NCBI GenBank assembly: GCA_030654015.1
Contig: JAURYI010000001.1
Location: 1-52,962 of the forward strand
Length of the DNA stretch: 52,962 nt
From: Methylococcales bacterium
Lineage (GTDB): Bacteria > Pseudomonadota > Gammaproteobacteria > Methylococcales > Methylomonadaceae
Reading direction: 5' to 3'
Made by a program: the position numbers and the translations under genes. The notes under the pieces were generated by a model. The model made no database searches, was not told the DNA's origin, and saw only the letters and a program-made list of their open reading frames with translations. Positions 18,770 to 26,939 of this stretch are shown here, piece by piece. Position 1 is the stretch's first letter, and every line of letters begins with the position of its first letter.

Positions 18770-20107
18770 TTATCCGTTTTTGATTGCCCAGAATTCTAAT
18801 TCTAGCTGTGGAAACTCACCTGCAATATGGATGGCAAAACCACCCGACGTGTGCATTTGTTTCCACATCTCACTTTGTTTATTCAATTCAAAATACGCAA
18901 AACCCGCATGGAAGGGAATTTGCCTCGGTGCAACGGGCAAGGCATGAATAGTAATGCCGGGCAGGTTATTGTTAATCAATAAATTTATTTTTTCCACCGG
19001 CCCAATTTTTACCTGCATGGGAAAGCCGCTGCGTAATTGTTCAATGGATACTTGGGCATTCGCCGCTAATACAAATACCGCATCTTTCAGCAAATTAGGA
19101 TCAGGTAGTTTCGCACCCCGCACACCGTATTTTGGTGCTGTTAGAGGAATAAATATCGCGTTTTGTTCCAGTACCGAACTGAGTAAATGCCGTAATTCAT
19201 CCATGACCTGCTTAAAAGTTTTTTGCAAATCATCATGCGTATAGGCAGAAAAACTAATCGGGCGTTTATTGGCTTTGCAAAAGGTCGATAATTCACCTGC
19301 CAACTGCACCGCAAGACGATAAAAATTTTCAGGGTGTATACACGGGACATTTTGTAAATGTTCAAACAGCGGCTCAACCCGATTGACTACTTGCAACAGC
19401 ATATAATCGGAAATTTCCGCAACGCCACCTCGACCCGATTCAGATGCCCGCCCACCCAAGGCTTCACCGCGTGTATGCAGTAATCCTGACAACTCTTTGA
19501 TGTAGCCTTTTAACTGGGGAATGGCATTACAATCGACATTAGGTGGAATATAGCCTTCATCGAGAATAACGTTTTTATCAATGCGTGATTCAATGACACG
19601 GGCAATACCGATACAAATATGCCCTGCCCGCTCTTGTCGTTCCAGCATTAAGGTGGTGTGTAGTTTGGCAATCATGACAGCGGAGGTCGCATTAGTGGCG
19701 ACATTGGCATCTCTGACTTCACATTCAGCGGCGTGGTAACGCGCCAGATTATTAGGATTTTCATCGGTATCAACTTCAACCGAGCCTTTGCGTTGTGCGG
19801 GTATTGACAGATAAATAATGTTGTTTTGTACGTCGGTGGGGATGTCGATGGGTAGTGGTAATTCATCGTCTTCGGGGAGGTTAAATGGCGTACCATCGGG
19901 GAAAATGCCGCTGCATTCTGCCAGTGAGAATTTGCCCATGCCCAGTTGGCGGGAGTCAATTTTGAGTTTTTTTATACCCCAGTCGTAAGGTTGCAAGCCG
20001 CCGCACCGCTCACGCACCAAGGTTTCCAGATAGCGATCATGTTGTTGAAAATGTTGCGGTCTAAGGAACATTCCTTCCGACCAGACAGTTTTGTTATTTT
20101 CTGACAT
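18770..20107 (-). CDS. tssK: T6SS baseplate protein TssK
   Basis: This 445-residue TssK (ImpJ/VasE) protein connects the baseplate wedges to the TssL/TssM membrane complex. It opens with the diagnostic VWSEGMFLRPQHFQQHDRY. The frame extends four codons upstream to a GTG at 20119, but that codon abuts the AGGAG sequence itself, so the ATG at 20107 is the better start. The C-terminal half carries the shoulder/head-like domain ending in QLELEFWAIKNG. The stop is four bases before the tssL ATG. Confidence 0.94.
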   Translation of the reverse strand: MSENNKTVWSEGMFLRPQHFQQHDRYLETLVRERCGGLQPYDWGIKKLKIDSRQLGMGKFSLAECSGIFPDGTPFNLPEDDELPLPIDIPTDVQNNIIYLSIPAQRKGSVEVDTDENPNNLARYHAAECEVRDANVATNATSAVMIAKLHTTLMLERQERAGHICIGIARVIESRIDKNVILDEGYIPPNVDCNAIPQLKGYIKELSGLLHTRGEALGGRASESGRGGVAEISDYMLLQVVNRVEPLFEHLQNVPCIHPENFYRLAVQLAGELSTFCKANKRPISFSAYTHDDLQKTFKQVMDELRHLLSSVLEQNAIFIPLTAPKYGVRGAKLPDPNLLKDAVFVLAANAQVSIEQLRSGFPMQVKIGPVEKINLLINNNLPGITIHALPVAPRQIPFHAGFAYFELNKQSEMWKQMHTSGGFAIHIAGEFPQLELEFWAIKNG

Positions 20108-20135
20108 TGAATATCGCACTCCTGTTAATTGAATC

Positions 20136-20161
20136 GTCGGTGCGGATTTATCAGCACCGAC
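20136..20161. repeat. Intercistronic hairpin between tagH and tssK
   Basis: A perfect 8-bp inverted repeat (GTCGGTGC at 20136-20143, GCACCGAC at 20154-20161) with a 10-base loop lies in the 82-base gap. No T-run follows on the minus strand. It could be an mRNA-stability hairpin or a REP-like element rather than a terminator. Confidence 0.5.
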
Positions 20162-20189
20162 AAATAATGATAATAACGCGCTGTATAGC

Positions 20190-21704
20190 CTATTTACCGT
20201 GGGGGGTTTTTAATAGTGCCATTTGTTTTTCATACGCTTTTACAAATTCTTCACCGAAAAAGTTTTCCACCGCATCATCAACGGTATTGTGGTAGGTTTC
20301 TTCGTATTTTTCCCAGCACTTGGCTTTTTTCTGTAGCACCATACCGTATTCAAATTGTTTTTCGATGACTTTAGGATCAAAACTGTGCAACAAATGGGTT
20401 AATGATGCCTGAATACCTGCCTGCATAGCCAATTGATGATTCATCACATCGTCAAAGGCTTCTTCAATAGCGACTGTTGAAGCGACAAAACCATCGGTTT
20501 TATTTTCCAGCAATTGGCGCAAGACATCATCAGTTGAAACGGTAAATTTTAACGGATTATTATTGGTCGCTCGGATGACCGTCATATTAACCCGACATAA
20601 ACTTTTAAATTCTGCTCGACTTCTTAATATGGCAATCGTGCCATCAATCAGTTTTCTGAACATCTGTCCGATTCTGAGTAGCGTTTCGGCTTGCTGTTCA
20701 GGATGAATTTCTTCGCATTCTACCGCCGCGCCTTGCAAAAACGCATTAAATAATGCGCTATCAGCTGGGCTGGTGGTATTGGTTTCCCGCTGTGCAACGG
20801 GAGCTATGTTGTTATATTCAGGCTCGGCAGGTTTGCGCTCACTGGCAATGGGTGTTGCTGGCGCGTCATTATCAGCAAACAGCGCGGCGAGACTATCGGG
20901 ATTTACGCTCGGTGTTTCACGGCTTGGCGGTTGGTTTACGCTAACTTTACTGATAGCCGAGTCAAAAAAATCTTCAAAATCAGGCTGTGCGGGTGCTTTA
21001 TTATGAACAGGTTGCGGCGAAAACGCGGCGGTCTCAGGTGCAGCAAAAAGATCATCAAAACTAAAGTCTTCTGGAATTTGTTCAACAGCGGGGGCAGAAA
21101 AGATAACAGGAGCAGGGGTCGGTGCGGGCATAATCTCAGGCGCAATATAGCTGTCAAACAGCGGCGATTGATTGTCCTGTAAATGGCTTGCAAAGTCGGC
21201 AGGCTGGCTGAATGACTCAGATTGCACCAGTTCTTCATGACTCGGAAAATTATCAGCCATTAAACTGTTGAACCCCATATCATCCATGTCTACCCAAGGT
21301 TCATCGACGGAAAGAAAGGCTTTCGGCTCAGGTATGGTTCGGTCTCTGGTAAAGGAGAAGTCGGGGAAGTCATCGACAATGGATTGATTGGCAATAGAAA
21401 CCGCAATTTCATATTCGCCGATTCTTAATAATGTCCCGTTATCAAGGCGCACAGTGGCATTGTGTAATGCGGGTTCTGAGCCATTAATGAGGACACCGCT
21501 TAAACTGGTATCCGACAGGTAATAATAGCCGTTTTCCATTTTGATGGAGGCATGATGTCTGGAGACGAATTTTTCGGTATCAGGCAGCATGAGGGTATTG
21601 TCATCAGACCGACCGATACTACCGCCTTCACTGCTGATGAAGACAGGGTTGATTTCGTTAATAGGTCGGTTTTTAAATGATAGTACGGTTAATGTTAAGC
21701 TCAT
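20190..21704 (-). CDS. tagH: T6SS-associated FHA-domain protein TagH
   Basis: This 504-residue protein has an N-terminal forkhead-associated domain (residues about 20-100: GRSDDNTLMLPD, SRHHASI, then LINGSE). Those are the phosphothreonine-binding GR, SxxH and N signatures. A long Pro/Ala-rich linker (about 115-320) leads to a C-terminal TagH-specific helical domain (LFNAFLQGAAVE to the end). FHA proteins act as phosphorylation-controlled scaffolds for T6SS assembly downstream of a Thr kinase. It is the first gene of the operon, with the PP2C-TagF fusion further down, which fits a threonine-phosphorylation pathway. Confidence 0.9.
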   Translation of the reverse strand: MSLTLTVLSFKNRPINEINPVFISSEGGSIGRSDDNTLMLPDTEKFVSRHHASIKMENGYYYLSDTSLSGVLINGSEPALHNATVRLDNGTLLRIGEYEIAVSIANQSIVDDFPDFSFTRDRTIPEPKAFLSVDEPWVDMDDMGFNSLMADNFPSHEELVQSESFSQPADFASHLQDNQSPLFDSYIAPEIMPAPTPAPVIFSAPAVEQIPEDFSFDDLFAAPETAAFSPQPVHNKAPAQPDFEDFFDSAISKVSVNQPPSRETPSVNPDSLAALFADNDAPATPIASERKPAEPEYNNIAPVAQRETNTTSPADSALFNAFLQGAAVECEEIHPEQQAETLLRIGQMFRKLIDGTIAILRSRAEFKSLCRVNMTVIRATNNNPLKFTVSTDDVLRQLLENKTDGFVASTVAIEEAFDDVMNHQLAMQAGIQASLTHLLHSFDPKVIEKQFEYGMVLQKKAKCWEKYEETYHNTVDDAVENFFGEEFVKAYEKQMALLKTPHGK

Positions 21705-21739
21705 AGTCAGTCACGTTGTTTTCAAAATAGCATCACGTT

Positions 21740-21767
21740 AGTGTAACCAACTATAGCTTGCTTGCAA
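21740..21767 (-). promoter_or_regulatory. Candidate sigma-70 promoter of the T6SS operon
   Basis: On the minus strand TTGCAA (21762-21767) and TACACT (21740-21745) are separated by 16 bases. Each matches the consensus at 4 of 6 positions, and the predicted start would be about 30 bases upstream of tagH. This is the only spaced pair I see in the short gap before the first T6SS gene. Read-through from the CHAT gene is also possible. Confidence 0.3.
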
Positions 21768-21780
21768 ACCACAACAATAA

Positions 21781-24051
21781 TCACCAATTACCCACCAAAA
21801 CAAACGGTGACCAATAATAGGGGTGTTTTAAATCATTGCTTCTGAGTAATGCCAGTTGTGCTTGGCGCAATGCTTGCGCTTTAGGAAGCGTGTTCAAATT
21901 GCTATAAAAATTTCTCATAAACGACGCAGTTGCCGCATCATTCACTGACCATAATGTCCCAATGGCACTCATGGCATTGGTTTTAATAGCAATACCGCTA
22001 AATCCCAGTAATGCCCTATCGTCACCTTCGGCGGTCTGACAGGCACTGAGGGTTAATAAACTGATGGGGTTTTTCTTGATGTTTTTGTTGCTCAGTATGG
22101 TCTGAAAATCACGCAGTTTAAGGTTGCGATCATACGTCATCACAAAACTGTCATCGGCACTTTTACCGAAATAACCGTGTGAAGCAACATGAATAATTGA
22201 ATAATCACCTGAGCCTATGGAGTCATTAAAACCGTCGTAGGTAAATGATTGATTCAATAAAGTCGTGTTATCCATGTTTTTTTGTAAATCGGACACTTCA
22301 TTAGTGACACTGGGCAGACTGAGTTTTTCTACTAATAGCGAGCGGGTTTGTTTTTTATCGGTTGTCGATGACATCGGCCCCATGTCAACAATGCCGCGTT
22401 CACCAAGCACGCCTTTGACTGGACTGCGCAATAATTCATCCACCGACGCGCCGTCAGGCTTACTGAGCGCGGCAATCAATGCGTTAGGTTTTTTGTGTTC
22501 GGTTGCCAGATTTTTTTTCAGGGTTAAACCGGGTAAGGTCACGATGGCGTAATCTTCAATAGCGAATTTTTTGCCGTTCAGTAATGCCGCATAAGGCACT
22601 TGACGTAATGAACCATCGGGAACATACACAACGGTACTGATTTTTTTAGCTTTTAGCGTGTCATCATAAGCCTTGAGCAACCAGCTATACATTTTGCGTG
22701 AATCGGGGCGGTAATTACCTACGCCATCACGCAAATACTGTGCTATTTCTGCCGCTGTATCAATCACTTCACTGGATGAAATAGCGACGGATTGCTGCTC
22801 AAAGTCCTTACTCTCTCCCGCTCGAAATAACAATTCAATGCGGTCAGGTAAAATAATGGGATACACAATACCAATATCGGGCAGTAGCGCGGTTTTTAAA
22901 TTGAGCGATACGTCTTCGGCAACCAGACAGCGGTCGTTGAAAAAATCTTCCAGTTCGTTTTGTTTAATGGTTTCCATTGCATCAATCGCCTGCCCTAACA
23001 AGCGTTGTTTTTCTTCACCTGCTGGAGCTTTGGCAGCTTGCAACAAAAATATATCCGCCGAGCCGCGATAAATGGGATCAATGATTTCTTTAATGGAGGA
23101 ATGCCCGTTATGAAAGGTCACAGGCAAACTATGACGAACATCCGCCAGATGCTTAACGGCACGCTGATAGGCTTGCAACGCGGCATTCATATCACCCGCC
23201 GCATACAACAATTTGCCGTTTTGTATTTCCCATTGCATTAATAAATCCGTGGCATTGACTTGCTGGGCATCAAAAATGGCTTTATCCAGCCACACTAATG
23301 CGTCCTGATTAAGTTGCTGTACGGCATACAAACGCGCCAGATAACCTTCGGCTTGTGAACGTAATCGAACCTGTGCAGTGGTGTCTGCCAATTGATAGGC
23401 GTTATCGAGAACGTAGTAGGTGCTTTTCAGCAGTTGTTGTTTTGCTACGGTTGCGGTGTCATCGGTCGCAAGTGCCAATAATTGCTCACCAATAGCGAGC
23501 AGCAGGTTTATTTTAACGGGCGTATTGTTCAGTTTTAATGCGTCGTTGCTGACAGTTTCCAAGAGGCGTAAGCGATTGTTCGCATTGGTTTCCAGCTCCG
23601 CCTGATTGACACGGATACCCACTATCAGCTCGTCATTGTGTGCGGTTTGCGCATTTTTTAACGCATTGGCAAAACTCATTGCCGCGTTATCAGGCTGTTG
23701 CAAACTCAGATACAACATACCCAGATAATCATCAATCAACGCGGCAAGTGCGGGTGAATTAAGCGATTTAACCAGCAAACTGCTTTTTTCCAGCAACGGC
23801 TGGGCTTTGACATTATCTCTGGCTAAATAGTAGTTGTAGCCTAATGCCGCCATTGCCATTGCCTGTGTCAGCTTGTCGCCCGTCTGTTGCGCCTGTGCCA
23901 GAACCGCCGAAAATTTACTTGCCGCCAACACATAATTACCTTGATCTCGGTAGCTTTCACCTGATGCCAGCGTCGCTTGAACATCAGGCGCAGGTGCAGC
24001 TGCTAGGGCAGTGGAAAAAGCCAGCAGTGCCAACAGTAATAATTTTGCCAT
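21781..24051 (-). CDS. Secreted TPR-CHAT domain protein (putative cysteine peptidase)
   Basis: The 756-residue product starts with a clear signal peptide (MAKLLLLALLAFSTALAAAP). Tetratricopeptide-like helices cover about residues 25-330, and the C-terminal part is a CHAT domain. The catalytic dyad of clan CD is present: His625 in IIHVASHGYFG and Cys671 in LLTLSACQTAEGD. The frame extends nine codons further to a TTG at 24078, but the signal peptide argues for the ATG at 24051. It begins 16 bases after the TpsB gene, so the two are probably co-transcribed. CHAT proteins linked to TpsB transporters recur in bacteria. A role in processing the exported TpsA protein is a hypothesis. Confidence 0.87.
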   Translation of the reverse strand: MAKLLLLALLAFSTALAAAPAPDVQATLASGESYRDQGNYVLAASKFSAVLAQAQQTGDKLTQAMAMAALGYNYYLARDNVKAQPLLEKSSLLVKSLNSPALAALIDDYLGMLYLSLQQPDNAAMSFANALKNAQTAHNDELIVGIRVNQAELETNANNRLRLLETVSNDALKLNNTPVKINLLLAIGEQLLALATDDTATVAKQQLLKSTYYVLDNAYQLADTTAQVRLRSQAEGYLARLYAVQQLNQDALVWLDKAIFDAQQVNATDLLMQWEIQNGKLLYAAGDMNAALQAYQRAVKHLADVRHSLPVTFHNGHSSIKEIIDPIYRGSADIFLLQAAKAPAGEEKQRLLGQAIDAMETIKQNELEDFFNDRCLVAEDVSLNLKTALLPDIGIVYPIILPDRIELLFRAGESKDFEQQSVAISSSEVIDTAAEIAQYLRDGVGNYRPDSRKMYSWLLKAYDDTLKAKKISTVVYVPDGSLRQVPYAALLNGKKFAIEDYAIVTLPGLTLKKNLATEHKKPNALIAALSKPDGASVDELLRSPVKGVLGERGIVDMGPMSSTTDKKQTRSLLVEKLSLPSVTNEVSDLQKNMDNTTLLNQSFTYDGFNDSIGSGDYSIIHVASHGYFGKSADDSFVMTYDRNLKLRDFQTILSNKNIKKNPISLLTLSACQTAEGDDRALLGFSGIAIKTNAMSAIGTLWSVNDAATASFMRNFYSNLNTLPKAQALRQAQLALLRSNDLKHPYYWSPFVLVGNW

Positions 24052-24067
24052 GAGTGTATTTCCCAGA

Positions 24068-25870
24068 TTAAAACGCAACTAAGCCTACCTTGAAATGAAT
24101 GCCATCATCCTGAACATTTCGCGCCGTTCCTGTGGGTAACGTGACATTGCTAATGTCATGCGCCCAGAAAAACTCGGTATTGATATGGCTATAATGCCAA
24201 TCAAAACCAATGCCGACGGAATGCAGATAATCTTTTTTAGGGTCTAAATTCGACTGCGTGGCATTATTCCACGCACCGCCATAATCCATAAACGGAATTA
24301 GAAATAAACTATGTTCGGCTTTATAGTCACCACCGAACAGCGGATAACGAAAATCTATGCCTGTATTAAAACCATTATCGCGGACATAATAATTTTCCCG
24401 ATACCCGCGAACACTGTACACCCCGCCCACGGCAAAACGTTCCATAGGCAATAATGGATTTGCCGACTGTTGTACCGCGCCTCTCAAAATCACTTGCGCA
24501 CCGTTGTCCATCACACGGTGACTGTATTGCGCCTGACCTAGCCAACTGAAAAATTCACTGCTGGGCAATAAATCATCATGTTGAATAGTCGAATCAAACG
24601 CATTTAAACCTTTACTGAATGTTGAACGCGCGACAAACGCATTATCTGTACCCTGTTGCGCGTATTGTTGCCATAATCGCAGTGCTGTCACCCGTGTTGT
24701 CCCATCATTCAACGGCAGACCTTCGGTAAACGAGAACGGCTGATCCAACAAAGTTGAGTCACTTTTGCGCACCGATAAATTGACCCCTGCTTTTACATCA
24801 ATACCCGCATTACGATAGACAGGCTGACTCAATCCACCTTCGTAACCGATTACGTCGGTTTTTATATCCAATTGTTTAATGGGGTTTTCTATCAGTGATG
24901 AGCTCGTATTCGTGTAGCGAAACGTCGCATGGGTATCATAAGCATTGAGCGGTATATCTATGCCTGTATTCACACCCAGAGAACCGCCTGTCGCCTGAAA
25001 ATTGGCATCAATACGTTCGCCGTAACCGCTCAGATTATCTACCCAACCGCCAACACGCCCCGTATAACTGCCCACTGTCGGTGTCGTATAGTTATCGGCA
25101 TCCGCATACAATTGATAAGGTCTGGCTCTGGTGACTTTGACCGCTAAAATACTTTCACCCGACTGCGCTCCAGGTAGCAGATTACCATTTAAACGCTCAA
25201 TTAACGGATCGTTCAGCAGTTGCTCATATTTTTCCTGCAAATTTTTAAAATTAAGCGGTTCGCCCGCACCGAGCATCAGCCGATCACGCACATAATCTTC
25301 CTGTAACCGCTCCATGCCTTCCAAACGCACTTCGGTTAATTTGCCTTCGATAATTTTAACCTGTAACACACCATTAGTGACCGATTGCGCAGGAATAAGC
25401 ACACCTGAGTTAATGTAGCCCGCATCAACATAGAGTGCGGTAATACGACTGCGCAATTCTTCCAGCTCTCTGCCCGTTATCGGGCGATTTAAAAACGACG
25501 CACTGATTTGTTGCAATTGCTCATTACTGAACACGGTATTGCCTGTAAATGACACGGTGTTTAATTGTAAACTGCCTTGTTTGCTTGTCGGTAACGGCTT
25601 GGGTGCAGGCGGTAATACAAAACCGTCAGCCGCCTTTTTATCGCGAAATTCAGGCGTATCAAGCTGTTTTTGACTGGGGGCAATCACTGCATTCGGGCCT
25701 TGTAAATGGTTGGCAGAAATAACATTGCTCAGCCCGCCAAAATTCGGTTCACTCAAAGCCAATGTGCTAATGCAGCAACCTGTTAAAACCGTCATTACTC
25801 GCACCGAGTACCAGCTTGTCAGTCGCGGCAACACATAATTTTCAGGAGGTATTTTCATGATTGTTCTCAT
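24068..25870 (-). CDS. TpsB-family outer-membrane transporter (ShlB/FhaC type)
   Basis: This two-partner secretion transporter moves a TpsA exoprotein across the outer membrane. The N-terminus has a signal-like hydrophobic stretch (about VRVMTVLTGCCISTLAL), a linker rich in proline, then two POTRA-type domains (from LQLNTVSFTGNTVFSNEQL, about 100-250). The 16-strand barrel includes the conserved VRGYRENYYVRDNG loop motif and a C-terminal strand ending in aromatic-hydrophobic KVGLVAF. Possible starts are ATGs at 25876, 25870 and 25858. I list 25870 because it overlaps the upstream stop as ATGA. Its substrates are most likely one or both TpsA proteins encoded just upstream. Confidence 0.92.
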   Translation of the reverse strand: MRTIMKIPPENYVLPRLTSWYSVRVMTVLTGCCISTLALSEPNFGGLSNVISANHLQGPNAVIAPSQKQLDTPEFRDKKAADGFVLPPAPKPLPTSKQGSLQLNTVSFTGNTVFSNEQLQQISASFLNRPITGRELEELRSRITALYVDAGYINSGVLIPAQSVTNGVLQVKIIEGKLTEVRLEGMERLQEDYVRDRLMLGAGEPLNFKNLQEKYEQLLNDPLIERLNGNLLPGAQSGESILAVKVTRARPYQLYADADNYTTPTVGSYTGRVGGWVDNLSGYGERIDANFQATGGSLGVNTGIDIPLNAYDTHATFRYTNTSSSLIENPIKQLDIKTDVIGYEGGLSQPVYRNAGIDVKAGVNLSVRKSDSTLLDQPFSFTEGLPLNDGTTRVTALRLWQQYAQQGTDNAFVARSTFSKGLNAFDSTIQHDDLLPSSEFFSWLGQAQYSHRVMDNGAQVILRGAVQQSANPLLPMERFAVGGVYSVRGYRENYYVRDNGFNTGIDFRYPLFGGDYKAEHSLFLIPFMDYGGAWNNATQSNLDPKKDYLHSVGIGFDWHYSHINTEFFWAHDISNVTLPTGTARNVQDDGIHFKVGLVAF

Positions 25871-26871
25871 CGGCATTTATCTGATTCATTCAAATGTGTA
25901 GCAGGCGTTGGTTTTTTAGCGTTCACCCCTGTGTTTGGTACTAACGAATAAGGGGCTTGCAAGCTGACTGGCGGAATGTAATTCGCCACACCCTTGGAAA
26001 TTAAACTGCTTTTGTCCTCACCTTCACAAGGACTGAGTTTTTTTTGTTCGACACTGGTCAACACAGGATTTTTAACCAGCGTCGCATTCACCGCATCCGC
26101 AGGAATTTCTCTGACCACAGGCGCAACAACTTGCATCACTGGCGGGGGTTGCTCTACAACAGGTGCGACTTCTACAACAGGTGCGACTTCTATGACAGCA
26201 GGGACTTCTACGACAGGTGTAGTAATTATTTGGTTATTAGTAATTGTGATAGTAGGCGGTGGTGGATAGCCAAAGGATAGCGGTCTAGGCGAATTTAAAA
26301 CAGCGGCGGTGTTTAGCGGAACACTCAGCGTAGAATTGTTCGGACTGGTTGTTAAGCCAAAAATCGCACCGTTACTAAAAATCACCCTGTCGGCTTTATC
26401 GCCGATAAGCAGATAGGATGGCGGTGTAGTCACCACGCTACCTGTTACACCATTCGGATTGAAAAACCAAAAAGTCGCGGGTGAACCCACTGACACCTGC
26501 CCTATAGTCGAACTGAATGTCCCATTAAGAGTGGACGCGCTCGCCCCCGTCACACGACTGATGACATTAGTCACCCCCGCGCAACCATTCGGGCATTGAA
26601 ATAATGCGGTATCGCCCGCCGCTATACCAAACTGACTAAAACTGAAAAACAGATTAGAGCCGTTGCGTGTACCGTTGGCATTCAAGCCGTCGCCATTAAT
26701 AGTGATGGTTTGATTCGGGCCTATGATATTGGCAAAATTCTGATTTATCCCTGTCCCTGTTCCCGTCGTACCATCCATCGTAATAGGCGATTGCGCATGG
26801 GCAACACTGGATATGCCAATAATCAGGGTAATCAATATCTTGGGTGAAAATACAGGAGATGACATATTCAT
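25867..26871 (-). CDS. Short TpsA-like protein with filamentous-haemagglutinin N-terminal domain
   Basis: This 334-residue protein has a signal peptide ending in AHAQSPITMDG and a TPS (haemagglutination activity) domain including FFNPNGV. It lacks any long beta-helix. A Pro/Val-rich low-complexity stretch (about 215-255) follows. The C-terminal tail contains GVANYIP and PYSLV and is bounded by two cysteines 50 residues apart. The same tail and signal region occur in the 1452-residue neighbour, so this looks like a shortened paralogue rather than a random truncation. The stop overlaps the TpsB start. It could be a minimal TPS substrate or an adaptor; the function is unknown. Confidence 0.85.
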   Translation of the reverse strand: MNMSSPVFSPKILITLIIGISSVAHAQSPITMDGTTGTGTGINQNFANIIGPNQTITINGDGLNANGTRNGSNLFFSFSQFGIAAGDTALFQCPNGCAGVTNVISRVTGASASTLNGTFSSTIGQVSVGSPATFWFFNPNGVTGSVVTTPPSYLLIGDKADRVIFSNGAIFGLTTSPNNSTLSVPLNTAAVLNSPRPLSFGYPPPPTITITNNQIITTPVVEVPAVIEVAPVVEVAPVVEQPPPVMQVVAPVVREIPADAVNATLVKNPVLTSVEQKKLSPCEGEDKSSLISKGVANYIPPVSLQAPYSLVPNTGVNAKKPTPATHLNESDKCR

Positions 26872-26939
26872 TTCAATCTCTCAAAAAATCTTTTAATTGT
26901 GTAAGGCAGTATAGCCCAATCATTATAAATCAACATCAC

